Assembly (NCBI RefSeq): GCF_001610875.1 | Contig: NZ_CP011272.1 | Coordinates: 5,623,988 to 5,687,987 of the forward strand | DNA: 64,000 nt | Direction: 5' to 3' | Source of the DNA: Pirellula sp. SH-Sr6A | GTDB lineage: Bacteria > Planctomycetota > Planctomycetia > Pirellulales > Pirellulaceae | Shown: positions 19,801-25,000 of the stretch, piece by piece | How positions within the stretch are numbered: position 1 is the first letter of the stretch | Layout of the letters: the number at the start of each line of letters is the position of its first letter | The notes under the pieces: generated by a model | What the model saw: only the letters and a program-made list of their open reading frames with translations | Database searches by the model: none | What the model was told of the DNA's origin: nothing | Position numbers and translations under genes: made by a program

Positions 19801-21963
19801 ACCACAGACACAACGGTCACGATCAACGTTCGACCCGTGAACGACACTCCCTTGGCGGCTGATTTCTCGCGAACCATCAACGAAGACCAACCGTTGCGAT
19901 TGACAACCGGTGAAGTCGTTACGTTGTCGGGTGCGGTTGCTGGTCCTGCCAACGAGTCGGCCCAAACGTTGCGATTGTCCGTGCCGAATAACGTTTCAGC
20001 ACAAAATGGATCGTTGTCGGTTGTCGGCGGTGTATTGACCTACACCCCACCATTGAACTTTGCAGGAATCGACACGTTCACCTTCACCATCACCGATGAT
20101 GGAGTGACTGGTACGCTGGCGGATCCAAGATCGGTAACGCGCACAGCGACCATCACGGTCCGCGATAAGAACGATCCACCGGTGACGGTGCCAAAGTCGG
20201 TGGTGATCGATGAGGACACCCAATACTCCAATAACATCGCTTTCTTCACCAATGGGGACACCGCCGGTGAGGCAGGCCAAACGCTGACGTTCACGGGCGT
20301 CGAACCAGTGAGCACCCAAGGGGGAACGGTTGTTTTCGAAAATGGTGTGGTGCGATATACCCCGCGACCGGACTTCAACGGAACCGACACGTTCTTCTAC
20401 TTGGTGACCGACAATGGAACGAGCGAAGGGGTGTTGGATCCGCAAACCTCGCGAGGAACGGTCACGGTTACTGTGTCGGCAGTGAATGATGCTCCTCGTG
20501 TCGTTGCACCGATGGGCACTTTGACGTTGAACGAAGACGATCCAGAAGTCTCGTTGAACTTGACGCAGTACTTCTTCGATCCGGACGTGTTGCCCAACGG
20601 CGACGAGGTTCAGTATCGGATCGTTAGCAACACGAACAACAACTTGGTGCAAATCAACTTCGTTGGAAACACCATGTTTGTCCGGCCGCTCGCTGATGCG
20701 AATGGCAATGCAACGGTCGTCGTTGAAGCACGCGACCTGTCAGGAGCATTGGTCACCAATACGTTGAACATCGTAGTCAATCCAGTGGGAGATGCTCCAC
20801 GTTTGGCGACACCACTGCCGAATTTGAATGTCAGTGAGGATCAAGCGATTTCGCCGATCACACTGTCGCCGACCTACTTCTTTGATCCAGATTCCTTGCT
20901 CAATGGCGATCAACTTTCCTTCACCGTCGATGTCAACAACACCGACTTGGTGTCGGCAACGATCATCAATGGAAGCTTGAGCTTGGTATTGCTGCCGGAT
21001 GCGTCTGGTATCGCAACGGTCACGGTTCGTGCCACCGACTTGGCTGGCAATACGATCAGCGATAGTTTCGATCTGGTCGTAGCGGCTACGAACGATGGTC
21101 CACGAGCGGTCAACGACAGCTACACGGTTCCGCGTGGGGCTCCGTTTACCACAACCGATCCAACTGGCAATTTGACATCTTCGCGGAACGACGATGGTGT
21201 CTTAGCGAACGATCGTGATCCCGAAGGCAACGCGTTTACCGCGAGGGTAACGCGCCAGCCTGCGTTTGGAACCCTTTCGTTCAATCCAGATGGCACGTTC
21301 ACCTACCGATCGAACAACACGATCAGCGTCGGCTCGACCGATACCTTTGAATACGAAGGAGTCGATCAGTTCGGTGCAGTGGGATCGCGAGGTACCGTGA
21401 CGATCACCATCGGCAATCCTCCACCACCGCTTCATCAAAATCAGTCGAATCGTTTGGATGTTAATGCAGACGGAAGCGTTTCGCCTCTGGATGTGTTGAT
21501 CATCGTCAACTTCCTCAACTTTGCGGGTGCTTCGAGCATTCCGGTTGCTGGACTGGAAGCTCCACCTCCTTATCGAGACGTCAATGGCGACAACTTCATC
21601 TCGCCGCTTGACGTGCTAGAAGTCATCAACTTTATCAACGCTCGCAGCAATCAATCTGGCGAAGGTGAAGGAGAAGGATCTGGCTCGATGATGGTTGGAA
21701 TCGGACTCGAGGGAGCAGCTCGGGCTGCTTGGAGTTCATCGGTTACGCAGACCTCTTCGAACCAAACTGTCGGGATGACCGATGTGCGAGTTGCAGGAGC
21801 TCCTCGTGACGGTGAGAATGAGTCGGTTGGCATGAGCCTCGCAGATTACTGGGCCAGCCTTTCCGACGAGGAAGAAGAAGACATTGCCACCGTTCTGGTC
21901 GATTCTTCAGACCCCGATATCGACTCGCTGGATGGCTTCTTTGCTGAAGCGTTCAACGGTTAA
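4849..21963 (+). CDS. Giant multidomain surface/secreted protein (paralogue 1), LEPR-XLL-like, PPC, GEVED, cadherin-like, dockerin-like; degenerate metzincin region
   Basis: About 5704 residues. The ATG at 4849 is chosen over TTG/GTG 3-6 nt earlier because of GAGGG six nt upstream. Approximate order by residue: basic N-terminus without a classical signal peptide, with LIETLESRQLMA (49-60), a LEPR-XLL-like motif of planctomycete giant proteins; metzincin-like region with lost active site (about 600-780); PPC-type domain (780-1005); 'VDKSxGxxxxGSLxxPF' DUF1565-like beta-helix entry (1155-1245); two fibronectin-like modules (1500-1715); parallel beta-helix-like segments; second PPC (2160-2325); beta-sandwich inserts (2505-2885); third PPC (3380-3500); five tandem about-100-aa repeats (4100-4615); GEVED (4700-4875); five cadherin-like repeats (4880-5525); dockerin-like Ca-binding pair (DVNADGSVSPLD and DVNGDNFISPLD, 5530-5600); and an acidic tail. 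It probably acts outside the cytoplasm as an adhesin or wall-associated scaffold (inference). Confidence 0.85.
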   Translation: MTIRRLRNKFSSQAPQNDSSQAQGNASREHESSQAKQGKRFAFRKSLIETLESRQLMAVGPRLIGVQPNNSDLIENGVIRQIAPKELTFRFDDAQIIDAATVGGIRVSRAGGDGSFSLPSVSSDFGTVGAVDLQFTSRNASDVLTIQVTASNLGPSVGPSFSVSGNVVSIVLNSNPTALVTAQGLVDAINASSVVSPRMSAKVNGGLASTRLGSAPAASYSPIVMRTNNDVIIQPGAVVIGDRPNENEVTLRFAENLPDDVYRLEIFGFDDPGQGIRGLRNTDGEFFVPSIANTRQDTIDFRLDLGAKITGVVPQPVVRNASGQLEQLRDTVVVYFDNDKLLVENDGAGNPTQRSVENPEFYQLIYTADTVRNTDDLASFLPVSVRYNASANTATLKFNDDIDRLAGPFAPASSFRLRIGTRESAPMAPVANEGAATAIIDMNSNGAAKVRFTARQLGEAGSGTTVRFTNSNAGGLPTVSVAGNVVTVDLRSATATVTQVIEALEASAAASLIRTSLEPGSNGSFVVGNRPINYSATLVGMGSTFQTSTNLGTIGSSAVPMTSLLMTSTIDAETHLLDLIGAANDPGQRVVPEAFENHINPSFGGDDFPGIRTLFYNFRSNYGTVNGSPVTNAITEKQKERVREALSLWSNQLGVQFVETANSGLTFALGELAAASGFGMQVRQGPSFAVRIDPAYQNSLAVFSASNAWEDNYAEDFTRSVAASVGLMLGLSNAGNLDASNLMNFDTDFITFPPAGSNRNFEPIFPGNQDILHGQYIHRPEGSDIDLYRFDIDFGPNGASRTGVFVAETFAERAASSSNLDTRLALYKEVQASALSTLNLGQSVQVKFTAVQSGKLGNNLQVFVTRSPRGVGASPLVQVFPNAIAIDLNSTVGSESTLGDFISALDNDPAARSLVKVELLAGSVSTLLGNRDITYSPITLKGGRVDLIAQNDNYFSDDSLIRLNLDSGVYYIGVSASGNDSYDPVIPGTGTGGRTQGKYDLRLSFRAQTDSADSIQDIADANGLSVALDGDADGTPGGVYNFWFETRQLNRSFNFNAGGSPALEGRLITLTGSNGVVRRFEFSSDATVGTGNTRIVYSNSSSEADLAAAVVAAIQSRGELGITASAVGGTVTLQGERNLQLSPDLTVIDVLGKTIFVDKSAGPSADGSLAKPFNNIAGIGVPNAFGATFPGDIVRIVGNGGNDGRLETVNDNVAYEIGFGLLAGSILSDGPTMDVPRGVTVMVDAGAIFKSNRSRIGVGSSTLGVDRSGGALQVLGAPVLLDNAGNAIKLSNGSTAPGSVFFTSWLDESIGLDNYTPTTSPAPGNWGGLLFKRDLDKAAGRFDLEDEGIFLQYVNHADIRYGGSSSVVIDSVQQVVNSIQIADMRPTISYNRITSGADAALSATPDSFQETLFSEPIYQRKGSFTPDYDRVGPDIHNNILVNNSINGMFIKVSTPAGGELKQLTVPGRFDDTDVTHVIAENILIQGRPGAGLLDATLVSSNLVSLQARTGGVLLPGTYNYKITFVDRYGYETPPSDPTQSVIVAPGQSAVSVFGIPGVSGEYVTRRIYRSDSSGSGSYRLVAELDGGTTTFLDRGQQPADSAATLLRDRPNVSGVGLSTLPAGNLNASTTYTYRVVMVDAAGRESLASNATATVSTTAANRTIRLTNVPALQEGYVTRRIYRSAPGGAGTFVLAGEITATGITTFTDNGSLSGAPLSVLAFGNVRPRLDASLAIDPGMVIKLEGTRIEIGHSAQLLAEGTVDGRVVFTSKQDDRFGAGGTFDTNNNGRNADNDANPRDWSGVYASPGSTLQLDNAVFAFAGGVSRIEGTLKAFSPIELQQAEARIANTIFEENANGMGGQGPIDRLGRPANENYPFGNNASRGSTVFIRGTQPVLLNNVFQNNQGTAMTIDVNSMDAELRGDSGRQSGQIDRDLTLDANRGPLFRGNKLFNNGINGLEIRADAATNSTDTNVLSVRDLPRNYLTTESVWDDTDIVHVLFDSVVVSNLEHSNGLRLQSAINESLVIKMEGQGSNFDKERGTGFTATGTYSSTPDRVGGTIQVIGQPGFPVVFTSLRDDTVGAGTQPDGRPQTDTNNDGIATVPRPGDWRSLVFDTFSNDRNVQTVMEVESPTTIAPGTNDSVTLSQFLGVLAPNAQASDENRILGFVVEGVISEPNDQDIFSFSATAGTEVWFDIDATSYTLDSVIEVLDANGALLARSDNSTDEQLNPSLIEVTSLVDSTSVNPIVKRNNAVSRRNESGLLKDDFTTNPKDAALRVLLPGISGTISTYFFRVRSKSTNIDNSAAGLTSGSYTVQVRLRDQQEFAGSIVSYADIRYATNGVHATGLPAHSPLTGEAHVNMFDGSNDGITEVGNLHYTDAGAISVAGQLTGGAPNLIRFTLGDTDLLQPSFGTTYPIAIDVDYADGLNRPNTSAYLFSNNGIYVGTSSSIADDLINPVRPLSGSEFADLTRGSVGSRDPYIGSIALPRGTYDLGISGDGGAPVALSRNTVLFDDSFENLFSNSRISNPVFPSFIDVARSNGSFGSDPDYKWRPATTNAGGHGGTQVFGWNPGDPKANTAVTPDALYSTAFTAPANWDANDRVHFSMKYRYPTAPGGNLQVRLYNNAAATGTPVYSSGLGSSDNLWRTLEADLSSVFAANPGATFVFEFSYRDANGAITGGPTGVQFDDFYLGIWTPRYTPVDTYRWIAHEGFDFNNRPGVSIPNLFPALPAAPGTNQWQTSFVGSNPNYSGSRQLEFVSDGDVAQDLVTNTLDLSNEANGTRLYVTYDFVPHDANDRFEIYGRVAGQPDVLLASSLPGAAPVSLNRTLGQYDQARISLDRFEGGSVQLVFRYDSNGANATGTGSTGYVRMDDVVIGMISRGEFATNTTSSRAFTAGGAGAGQYQVEIRKSDAVNANAPKERYDRGSFSTSLMFMPGMVMPDKAVFTLSDGASRVNFQFTYDGQFDFGNTPIRVSATSTPAELAVAVRDAINTTFAQSRLRITAANSNGIISGAARGNTIVNLSGEVEFVSGASLFGNAIINFNQFGDQNVPREQGQFVVTSTRVTDARDFGVLSAPADKYFADGTTLSTAYGAPPTLGGAYARNLPQENLVPFGVGAGSRAENAGLTPGMIVSNNIFDGNGLGGLHIQGDTPMWQITALPGGQDDVQTANTDGDHSGSFVDDGDILSISFGRQKVNFEFEDVAGAPTGAPNFGSGVVQGNGWFQDNIPIYYREDGGQAYLRPGNGVSGYADDEVVKAIRDAINGSALVTNLTTHNIRTWVAAPTTGSASIYVKGPQAITNRSVFGGNGPLSIQQVGEFTASPFVRAVNNTVFGNDGRAPFNASTTDTTANDTIAGAIETWQGIATNPTSYTVNATLNPDPLSTGSSDVDLFKFTLGIGERVLIDVDTLDTASLDATIKIFDAQGRAMNVRGLIDPTTNDFGLGPGDTSVGRDPYVDFTATVPGVYYAAISAAGNSTYDPLSLAGRQRGGTSGDYTMTLQVLKAQQFVISVDDPSAYADGETFTIDQVADFGTTGSRSRTFEFTRTGAVSAGNIPVFIGADYRVPDVARAIAGAVNAAGMFNTQQLPNGDFGSANPLAPVSAVAVGGINGFQPNSRIPAGHGDVGVNSGNIRGAQVQAGLAIYPGWNNDESPFDVSPTHSSIGLGTDRSNSGSAGPTSQGNGTTEKYVVIRNASTIRSNGNIKVDPDFDANNNLNQIISETGILVTGGASPTLLNNAFVNIQTPIVQEEARLINGFLAQQNGRPVTSMTNGRFGSGPNSPVRPSPTIVSGTISQYWETAESLAALNVGVETGPINVPNTSLDFNTTIPNNVRAFVDAPGGRFLPAPGSPVIDSSVDSLPEREAFRAVKSAVGISPSPVLAPDRDHSGQLRADDPAVSPPSGLGGNVFKDRGALDRADFVGPTAVALTPIDNDAQGIDIDNTLSVMRLQDGVYREFRIQLKDGFETANLQAGTGINDDSVIGREGGNRLPGSVITLTENGRLLVEGIDYAFAYNSTTNEIVLKPLAGIWRNDRVYDISLNNKDRFVIDASSGDIVDDGDTFTIRDTLGGTVYFEYDSGFRLQVPQGIQLQVPIAGGGAGGIGDGDSFIVNDRNQSYVFEFDSNNNSIAGNTRIPFSSLSTKRNIADAIVAALSTIPTISVRVLDNDDVFIGAPLGGYVDTTDTPALPQPNSTLALLVPALGTRPGGITDGQTFGVSDGRTSLIFEFDSDRNTAPGNVRIDISAASTPSDVSAALKLALDGSGLGVNATIVDSDKVHLSLPIAGRIDVVNTNLKRVGVARSLVDGQSITITRDLGTSVETSVFEFTFDGNIQPGNLPVLITGADTQSDIGTKLALAIRDANIGLQPRHVGDGNIFIGGTEAYSISVTNAPTVGLFGRPGIQDNTTLDIFGTLLLQIPTRGGVDIADNSTFTISANNRSVVFEFDSNFSGPSLPGNIVIRYGAASTAADLVTTILPIIANAGLGINPRDAGGGRIDVGLLPNNSVNVGDSGITLSRGNVSDGDVFIVNNGTVAVSFEFENLSIGNGRNPANTPIRYNNQSSRADVFAAMKAAIESSILGLQTQITPNGLKLLDNARYTTNIDNAPSLQISGVPGGAVPVSFVQDLSFSATDMRDAIVRAINQANADGRTNLFAKVRGGSTLFVEEAVNISTDVANFYLRGIQDNAGNFLRSNRINNETQFTILMPGTLLDFGDAPDPITTTPGRYPTLLAFDGARHVSNATALRLGVNIDSELDGRSSPLSDGDAGDDGVGFQFQNLARPIFNHNIDTGVTITLTTNGFVDGWIDFNGDGDWDDPGEHIVRNVEFSGTNLTQTFQIRVPATSPIPASGINSYARFRTSSAGNHLPTGLALDGEVEDYLVRIIPGVPPVGNSDVYTMDEDQVGGLVTIDANGQLTPGFVVDDGVLANDTSADGRVISGRLISGPQHSSVPFTLGSNGLFTYVPNPDFFGTDTFVYRSFVTIDAGLGEIIEATTDTTVTINVRPVNDTPLAADFSRTINEDQPLRLTTGEVVTLSGAVAGPANESAQTLRLSVPNNVSAQNGSLSVVGGVLTYTPPLNFAGIDTFTFTITDDGVTGTLADPRSVTRTATITVRDKNDPPVTVPKSVVIDEDTQYSNNIAFFTNGDTAGEAGQTLTFTGVEPVSTQGGTVVFENGVVRYTPRPDFNGTDTFFYLVTDNGTSEGVLDPQTSRGTVTVTVSAVNDAPRVVAPMGTLTLNEDDPEVSLNLTQYFFDPDVLPNGDEVQYRIVSNTNNNLVQINFVGNTMFVRPLADANGNATVVVEARDLSGALVTNTLNIVVNPVGDAPRLATPLPNLNVSEDQAISPITLSPTYFFDPDSLLNGDQLSFTVDVNNTDLVSATIINGSLSLVLLPDASGIATVTVRATDLAGNTISDSFDLVVAATNDGPRAVNDSYTVPRGAPFTTTDPTGNLTSSRNDDGVLANDRDPEGNAFTARVTRQPAFGTLSFNPDGTFTYRSNNTISVGSTDTFEYEGVDQFGAVGSRGTVTITIGNPPPPLHQNQSNRLDVNADGSVSPLDVLIIVNFLNFAGASSIPVAGLEAPPPYRDVNGDNFISPLDVLEVINFINARSNQSGEGEGEGSGSMMVGIGLEGAARAAWSSSVTQTSSNQTVGMTDVRVAGAPRDGENESVGMSLADYWASLSDEEEEDIATVLVDSSDPDIDSLDGFFAEAFNG
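7015..7047 (+). other. Degenerate metzincin zinc-site in giant protein 1
   Basis: Residues 723-733 read ASVGLMLGLSN. They align without gaps to HEVGHVMGYGH of the second giant protein. All three zinc histidines (to Ala, Leu, Asn) and the catalytic Glu (to Ser) are replaced, while the central Gly is kept. A Met-containing segment (NLMN) follows where the Met-turn would be. The flanking text (ILHGQYIHRPEGSDIDLYRF against VIHGQNLYRPDNRDVDLYRF) confirms the alignment, so this is a protease-derived domain without catalysis. Confidence 0.8.
17138..18700 (+). repeat. Five tandem about-100-residue 'FEFD' repeats within giant protein 1
   Basis: Five copies begin near 17138, 17452, 17740, 18100 and 18385. 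Each has 'DGxxFxIxxxxxxxxFEFD', then a 'GNxxI' turn, then 'Txxdxxxaxxxai' (helix), then 'GLgv' and a closing strand (for example GDSFIVNDRNQSYVFEFD, DGQTFGVSDGRTSLIFEFD, DNSTFTISANNRSVVFEFD). Further single copies occur near 8035-8270, 13670-13960 and 15360-15590, and in the second giant protein. I do not recognise a named family. The copies have diverged in sequence, so they are old. Confidence 0.75.
19490..21420 (+). repeat. Five cadherin-like/tandem-95-type Ig repeats, giant protein 1
   Basis: About five repeats of roughly 100-130 residues, each ending with a linker of the form 'V(N/G)DxP' (PVNDTP, DKNDPP, AVNDAP, PVGDAP, ATNDGP) and followed by an 'EDxx' strand start. Inner motifs such as YTPPLNFAGIDTFTFTITDDG mark the usual bacterial cadherin-like beta-sandwich, which binds Ca at the linker. 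They sit between the GEVED module and the dockerin-like end. Confidence 0.8.
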
Positions 21964-21979
21964 TCAACAGACGAAATGA

Positions 21980-22010
21980 GAGGCGGGCGTTCTTCGGAGC
22001 GACCCGCCTC
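21980..22010 (+). terminator. Hairpin with UUCG tetraloop between the two giant genes
   Basis: GAGGCGGG (21980-21987) pairs perfectly with CCCGCCTC (22003-22010). Inside it, CGTTC and GAGCG pair (one G-T) around a TTCG tetraloop, with a single bulged A. The stem starts 16 nt after the stop of giant gene 1. There is no strong T-run after it, so it may be a partial terminator, an mRNA 3'-end stabiliser or a processing site before the second gene. Confidence 0.65.
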
Positions 22011-22069
22011 GATTCCATTCACACACCTACCAAATCTCTATTCCAAAAGCCTTCAAAGGTTAGGTCAAC

Positions 22070-25000
22070 ATGGGTATTGACGCATCGAAGTCCGCAAACC
22101 GAATTCGATCCTTCGTACAAACCAAGCGAGAGCAATTTCGCCGGATGGTTTGCGAAGGTCTGGAACGAAGAGATCTCATGGCGGCAGATGGTCCGCGTCT
22201 CCTATCGGTCGCTCCGAACGCTGGCGAACTTCTATCGGTCACGCGCGAAAACACATTAAGCGAATCTCCGCGGGAGTTGGTACTGCGATTCGATTCGGAC
22301 GTTACTTTGGGGTCGATTGCCAACGGCATCCAGATCATTCGCTCCGGAGGGGATCGTGCCTTTGGTGCTTCCGTTGGAGCTTCGAATCCCATTGCGGATA
22401 TTCGCGAGATTCCTGCCTTTCTGAATTTCGGTGAATCGAACCGAATCGTGATTGCCAGGTTCTCTCAGCCCCTTCCGGATGACTTGTACACCGTGCAGGT
22501 TCTCGGAGTAGGGAGCCCGACACCTATTCAGAACACTGCGGGGCAAGCGTTGCTGCCTCGCATTGCGGGGACCGATCGCGATACTTTCTCGTTCGATTTG
22601 GAACTGGGAACAAAGATCATCGCCGTCGTGCCGCAGCCTATCGATCGCGCAGGAAATGGAACGATTTCGCAGCGCCGAGCTGACATTGAAGTTTATTTCA
22701 ATGACAACGAGCTCTACGACCAAGCCATCACGACCGGGTTGGGAGCGAATCCTTCGGTTGTCGATCGGCAGTTCTATAAATTGATTTTGACGAAGGACAC
22801 CGTGAGCCCGAACGACGATGAAGTCTTCGAGCCGACCTCCATTTCGTATGATCCGGTTCTCAAGAAAGCGACGCTCACGTTCGCGCAAGATATCGATTCC
22901 CTTCCGAGTTCTTCAGGAGGAGGTACGTTCCGCCTGCGAGTTGGTTCCAATGCTCCGGTCGCGAATGTCTTGGCGCCCATCGCTCCCAATACGTTAACCC
23001 CAGGAGCTGATCCTGCGGGTACGCTCAATGGTGCCGTGAACGTGACGGGTCTGGGAACAGGCACTCTGAACGGATCGTTTTCGACCATTATCACCCAGGA
23101 AATTCGCACGCTGGCAGGCAACCAGCTTTTGCTGGACTTCCCCGGTAACAATTTGGAACCTGGGCACCGGGATATCCAAGATGAAAGCCACCTCAACGGT
23201 ACGGATAGCAATCCAGAGATCACGACGCGTTTCTACAGCTTCATGGACAACCAGTCCTACGGTGTGGACGTTCAGGGGCGACCTCTTTTCTCATCCATCA
23301 ACTCCGACCAGCGCCAGCGTGTTCGCGAGGTTTTTGAGTTTTTCTCCGCTCAACTTGGTATCGATTTCGTTGAGAGGGTGGGTGCTGTTCAAGGCGGGGA
23401 CATTCAAGTTGTCGTGGGGGATATGGCCCCGCTGGGTATCGTGAGTGGTCCTGGCGACGTGATTGGTGTTGCGGGTGGCAATTTGGCCATCATGGATGCA
23501 TCGGAACAATGGGACAACTCCTTTGGACAAGGTTCCAATATCCCGGGTACGCAAAGTTTCTTTGAAACGACCATGCACGAAGTAGGACACGTGATGGGGT
23601 ATGGGCATACCTATGATCTGCCTCCTGGAACCATCATGGGTTCCGCGAACGTGCTGGGCTATAGCACCGCCAGCACCGGTGGTGTTCTGGAACAAATTTA
23701 CCCCGCCAACGCCGATGTGATTCACGGACAGAACTTGTATCGACCAGACAATCGAGACGTCGATCTCTATCGATTCGAAGTTCCGGTAACCCAAGCGGGT
23801 ACGGTTCGCATCGAGACCTTTGCGGAACGGCTGAACAACTCGAGCAATCTCGATACCTATTTGACTTTGTTCAAACGGGAGGCGGACGGCTCATTGTCGA
23901 TCGTCAATGCCAACAATAACTATTTCAGCGACGATTCCTTCATTGAAGCCGACTTGGGACCGGGCGAGTATTTCATCTCGGTTACCGGCAAAGGAAACGA
24001 GGACAACAATCCTCTGGCTTCGAACACGGGGAGTGGGGCTGTCAGCCAAGGCCAATACCAGCTTCGGTTCGATTTCAAATCGACGATCATTGGACAAATG
24101 GTTGAGCAGAAGACAGGCTCGACCGCGATGGGGAGCGCATTGGATGGAGATGGGGACGGAGTCGCGGGTGGCGATTTCAATTTCTGGTTCCGCTCGGCGG
24201 CCCCGTACGCAGGCATTGTCGCTCCTCCAGCCTCCGGTCCCGCGCGGACTCTGTACGTGGACAAAGCGTATCTCGGGGTGGCGCAAGTCGGTTCGTTGAC
24301 GCAGCCCTTTACACGAATTTCCGATGCGACGGCTGCTGCACGACCGGGCGATATCATCCGGTTGGTAGGTGATAACCGTACGCCCAACAGTTTGACGGAT
24401 GATCGAGCCTATGAGATTGGCGATGGTGGAGCTGCCGTTGGAACGCTTTCCGATGGCGCGACTTTGAATGTCCCCCGCGGCGTGACCTTGATGATCGACG
24501 CGGGCGCGATTCTTAAATTTGGTGGATCCGGCATTTTGGTGGGTAGCAATGACTCCACCTCCGATCGCTCTAGTTCTGCCATTCAAGTGCTCGGGGTCCC
24601 GGGGCTCCCTGTGTACATGACCAGTTACAACGACCAGTCGTTGGGGCAAGACACCAATCCCTTGGTTACCAATCCGTCCGCGGGAAATTGGGGAGGGATT
24701 GAGATTCGCAACGATTTCGATCGCGCGCAGGGTCGATTTGACCGGGAACGCGAGGGAGTCTTCCTGAACACAATCTCCAACGCCGATATTCGATATGGTG
24801 GTGGACAGGTTGGGCAAGGTGCATTGGCCCGTGTGGTCAGTCCGATCGATTTGTCGGAAGCTCGCCCTCTGATTCTGAACAACATCATCACCCGAAGCGG
24901 CGACGCCGCGATCAGCGCGGATCCCAACAGCTTCGAAGAGACTCTCTTCACCGAGCCTCGTTACCAGCATGTCGGTGCGTTCATCCCGGACTACACTCGG

